From Erigeron canadensis (taxonomy: Eukaryota; Streptophyta; Magnoliopsida; Asterales; Asteraceae), in the NCBI RefSeq assembly GCF_010389155.1, contig NC_057763.1, forward strand, positions 44,684,645 through 44,748,644: DNA of 64,000 nucleotides, written 5' to 3'. A program made the position numbers and the translations under genes. Positions within the stretch are counted from its first letter, which is position 1; every line of letters begins with the position of its first letter. The notes under the pieces are model-generated. The model was not told the origin of the DNA, ran no database searches, and was given only the letters and a program-made list of their open reading frames with translations. Positions 63,101 through 64,000 of the stretch are shown here, one piece after another.

Positions 63101-63954
63101 ATGCCGCCCGATGGGCGATATAAGTTTTTGAATACGTTTACGTTTATGAGTGGGGTTAAAAAAAACCACAAATTTATAGGCGACAAAAAGTATTGAAAAC
63201 CAAAAGTTTAAAAATACAAAAGAAATGTATTAAACCCGAGATCTCCACCCCATAGGCATAGAAACCAACCACTTAGCTATCTTCATATTTTGTATTACAA
63301 TTGCTAATTCTCATATTTATATTGAAAACGGAGATAAAGACAAAAAACCCTACAATTGCTAATTTTCATATTTATATTGAAAACGGATTTATATTGAAAA
63401 CGGAGATAAAGACAAAAAACCTTGTTCACATCCAACTCCTTTGTCATAGTAAAGTAAGTAATAACAAAAATGTGAGGAATTAAAAAAACGTAAAAAAAAA
63501 AAATAAACCTGAGCTTGGAAGCAAAGGAAGAGAAGGAAACATCGTCGTCGATTATCGGAGGACGAAACGGACTGATCAAATCTTCCGAACTCAAAATCGA
63601 CGACGAATTCGACTTGGATCGAGACTTATTCAAAGATCCCGAATTATTGCTACCAAATATATCACTATAGAACTCCTCATCATCATTACTACTCCTTCGT
63701 CCTCCGCTCGCCGGGATTCTAAACTCCGGCAACGTCCGGTCACAGTTCACCGGCGGTTTTTTCCTCCTAAAAATATCTTCCAAAGATATTGACCTAGCAA
63801 AATCACCTTCAACTGAGTATTGGCGGGAAATAACACTCCTAGGTGGACCACCGAACACGTCATCAAAATCGTTAGGGTCTAGGTTTGAACGGTTAGTGTC
63901 TTCCGTCGACCGCCGTGGACGACGGAGGTTGTGTGTTCTCCATGATTCATCCAT
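60152..63954 (-). CDS. JAC1: Auxilin-like J-domain protein, JAC1-like (chloroplast movement)
   Basis: Seven exons by eye: 63954-63509, 62300-61798, 61340-61273, about 60979-60845, 60739-60650, 60529-60353, 60202-60152, giving about 489 residues. The N-terminus has the family signature NDFDDVFGGPPRSV. The middle has SETLCVDEAIAWAKQKCQ. The C-terminus is an auxilin-type J domain: LWSDGKEPNIRLLLSTLHHI, then LWPSSGWIMIPL, then SVKKAYQKARLCLHPDKLQQ with HPD at about 448-450, ending DAWAAFITQDVRSSLT. JAC1 is needed for light-driven chloroplast accumulation and recruits Hsc70 through such a domain. The model is shorter than Arabidopsis JAC1 (about 650). The exon 4 acceptor (TAAG at 60980) is weak and borders repeat DNA, so an exon may be missed there. 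Another auxilin-like gene is the alternative. Confidence 0.75.
61020..61205. repeat. Local repeat cluster in a JAC1-like intron
   Basis: tagcttatttgaggtgaaca (about 61036) recurs as tagcttatttgaggtgaata (about 61085). Related words (gagcttattgagctcataag; aataagctataatgctaac) follow. It looks like a decayed MITE with gttagc/gctaac ends. It borders the weak exon 4 acceptor. Confidence 0.5.
63227..63279 (-). other. tRNA-like / SINE-like unit in JAC1-like intron 1
   Basis: On the minus strand an A-box-like TAGCTAAGTGGTTGG (63279-63265) and a degenerate B box GGGTTTAATAC (63237-63227) lie at tRNA spacing, with ATGCCTATGGGGTGGAGATC between. This is the common head of plant tRNA-derived SINEs. The body is not delimited. 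Confidence 0.45.
63305..63422. repeat. Tandem duplication in JAC1-like intron 1
   Basis: tcatatttatattgaaaacg plus gagataaagacaaaaaacc occurs twice, with a third partial unit (gatttatattgaaaacgg). A frame through it extends the exon 1 translation artefactually past the donor at 63508. Confidence 0.85.
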
Positions 63955-64000
63955 TTTTTAGAAAATATTTGGGTTGTTTTTTATTATTATTATTACACAG

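Overview
This is a plant nuclear window, AT-rich and repeat-dense. Intron-rich genes with GT-AG junctions, chloroplast-targeted products, plant-only families (CIPK kinase, mTERF, a JAC1-type J-domain protein) and abundant CACTA, hAT, Mutator, copia-type and Helitron-like DNA point to a eudicot. An asterid, possibly Asteraceae, is my guess but cannot be fixed from the sequence alone.

Layout. 1-22.8 kb is essentially transposon territory: a 440-bp foldback repeat (4096-4536), a hAT element with a perfect 8-bp target duplication (6066-6528), an LTR-type element with a perfect 5-bp duplication (6544-7595), a ~9.9-kb CACTA (En/Spm) element on the minus strand with two frameshifts in its transposase (8530-18432), and a copia-type LTR relic next to it. 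22.8-31.1 kb is genic: an AUF-like F-box gene (-), the NatC subunit gene NAA38/LSMD1 (+) and an eight-exon DEG5 thylakoid-lumen protease gene (-), separated by a Mutator MITE and Helitron-like pieces. 32.5-35.0 kb holds three elements delimited by perfect target duplications: a Mutator MITE, a 1.16-kb Pack-MULE-like element and a 539-bp solo LTR related to the one at 6.5 kb. 36.0-46.0 kb is a tandem cluster of six small-protein loci of unknown function, in two diverged but homologous subfamilies, with duplicated promoters and upstream blocks; two copies are broken. 46.0-52.0 kb is again repeats (Helitron-like modules and two hAT elements with perfect duplications). 52.0-64.0 kb is gene-dense: a 15-exon CIPK23 kinase gene (+), a single-exon plastid-type mTERF gene (-) and a seven-exon JAC1-like gene (-).

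The recognised single-copy genes are unrelated housekeeping or signalling genes (protein acetylation, photosystem repair, potassium/nitrate channel control, plastid gene expression, chloroplast movement) and do not form a pathway. The least explained part is the small-gene cluster at 36-46 kb. Exon coordinates were read by eye from reading frame and GT/AG sites. Only those of DEG5 and CIPK23 were checked to sum to an uninterrupted frame across all junctions. The JAC1-like model has one weak junction.
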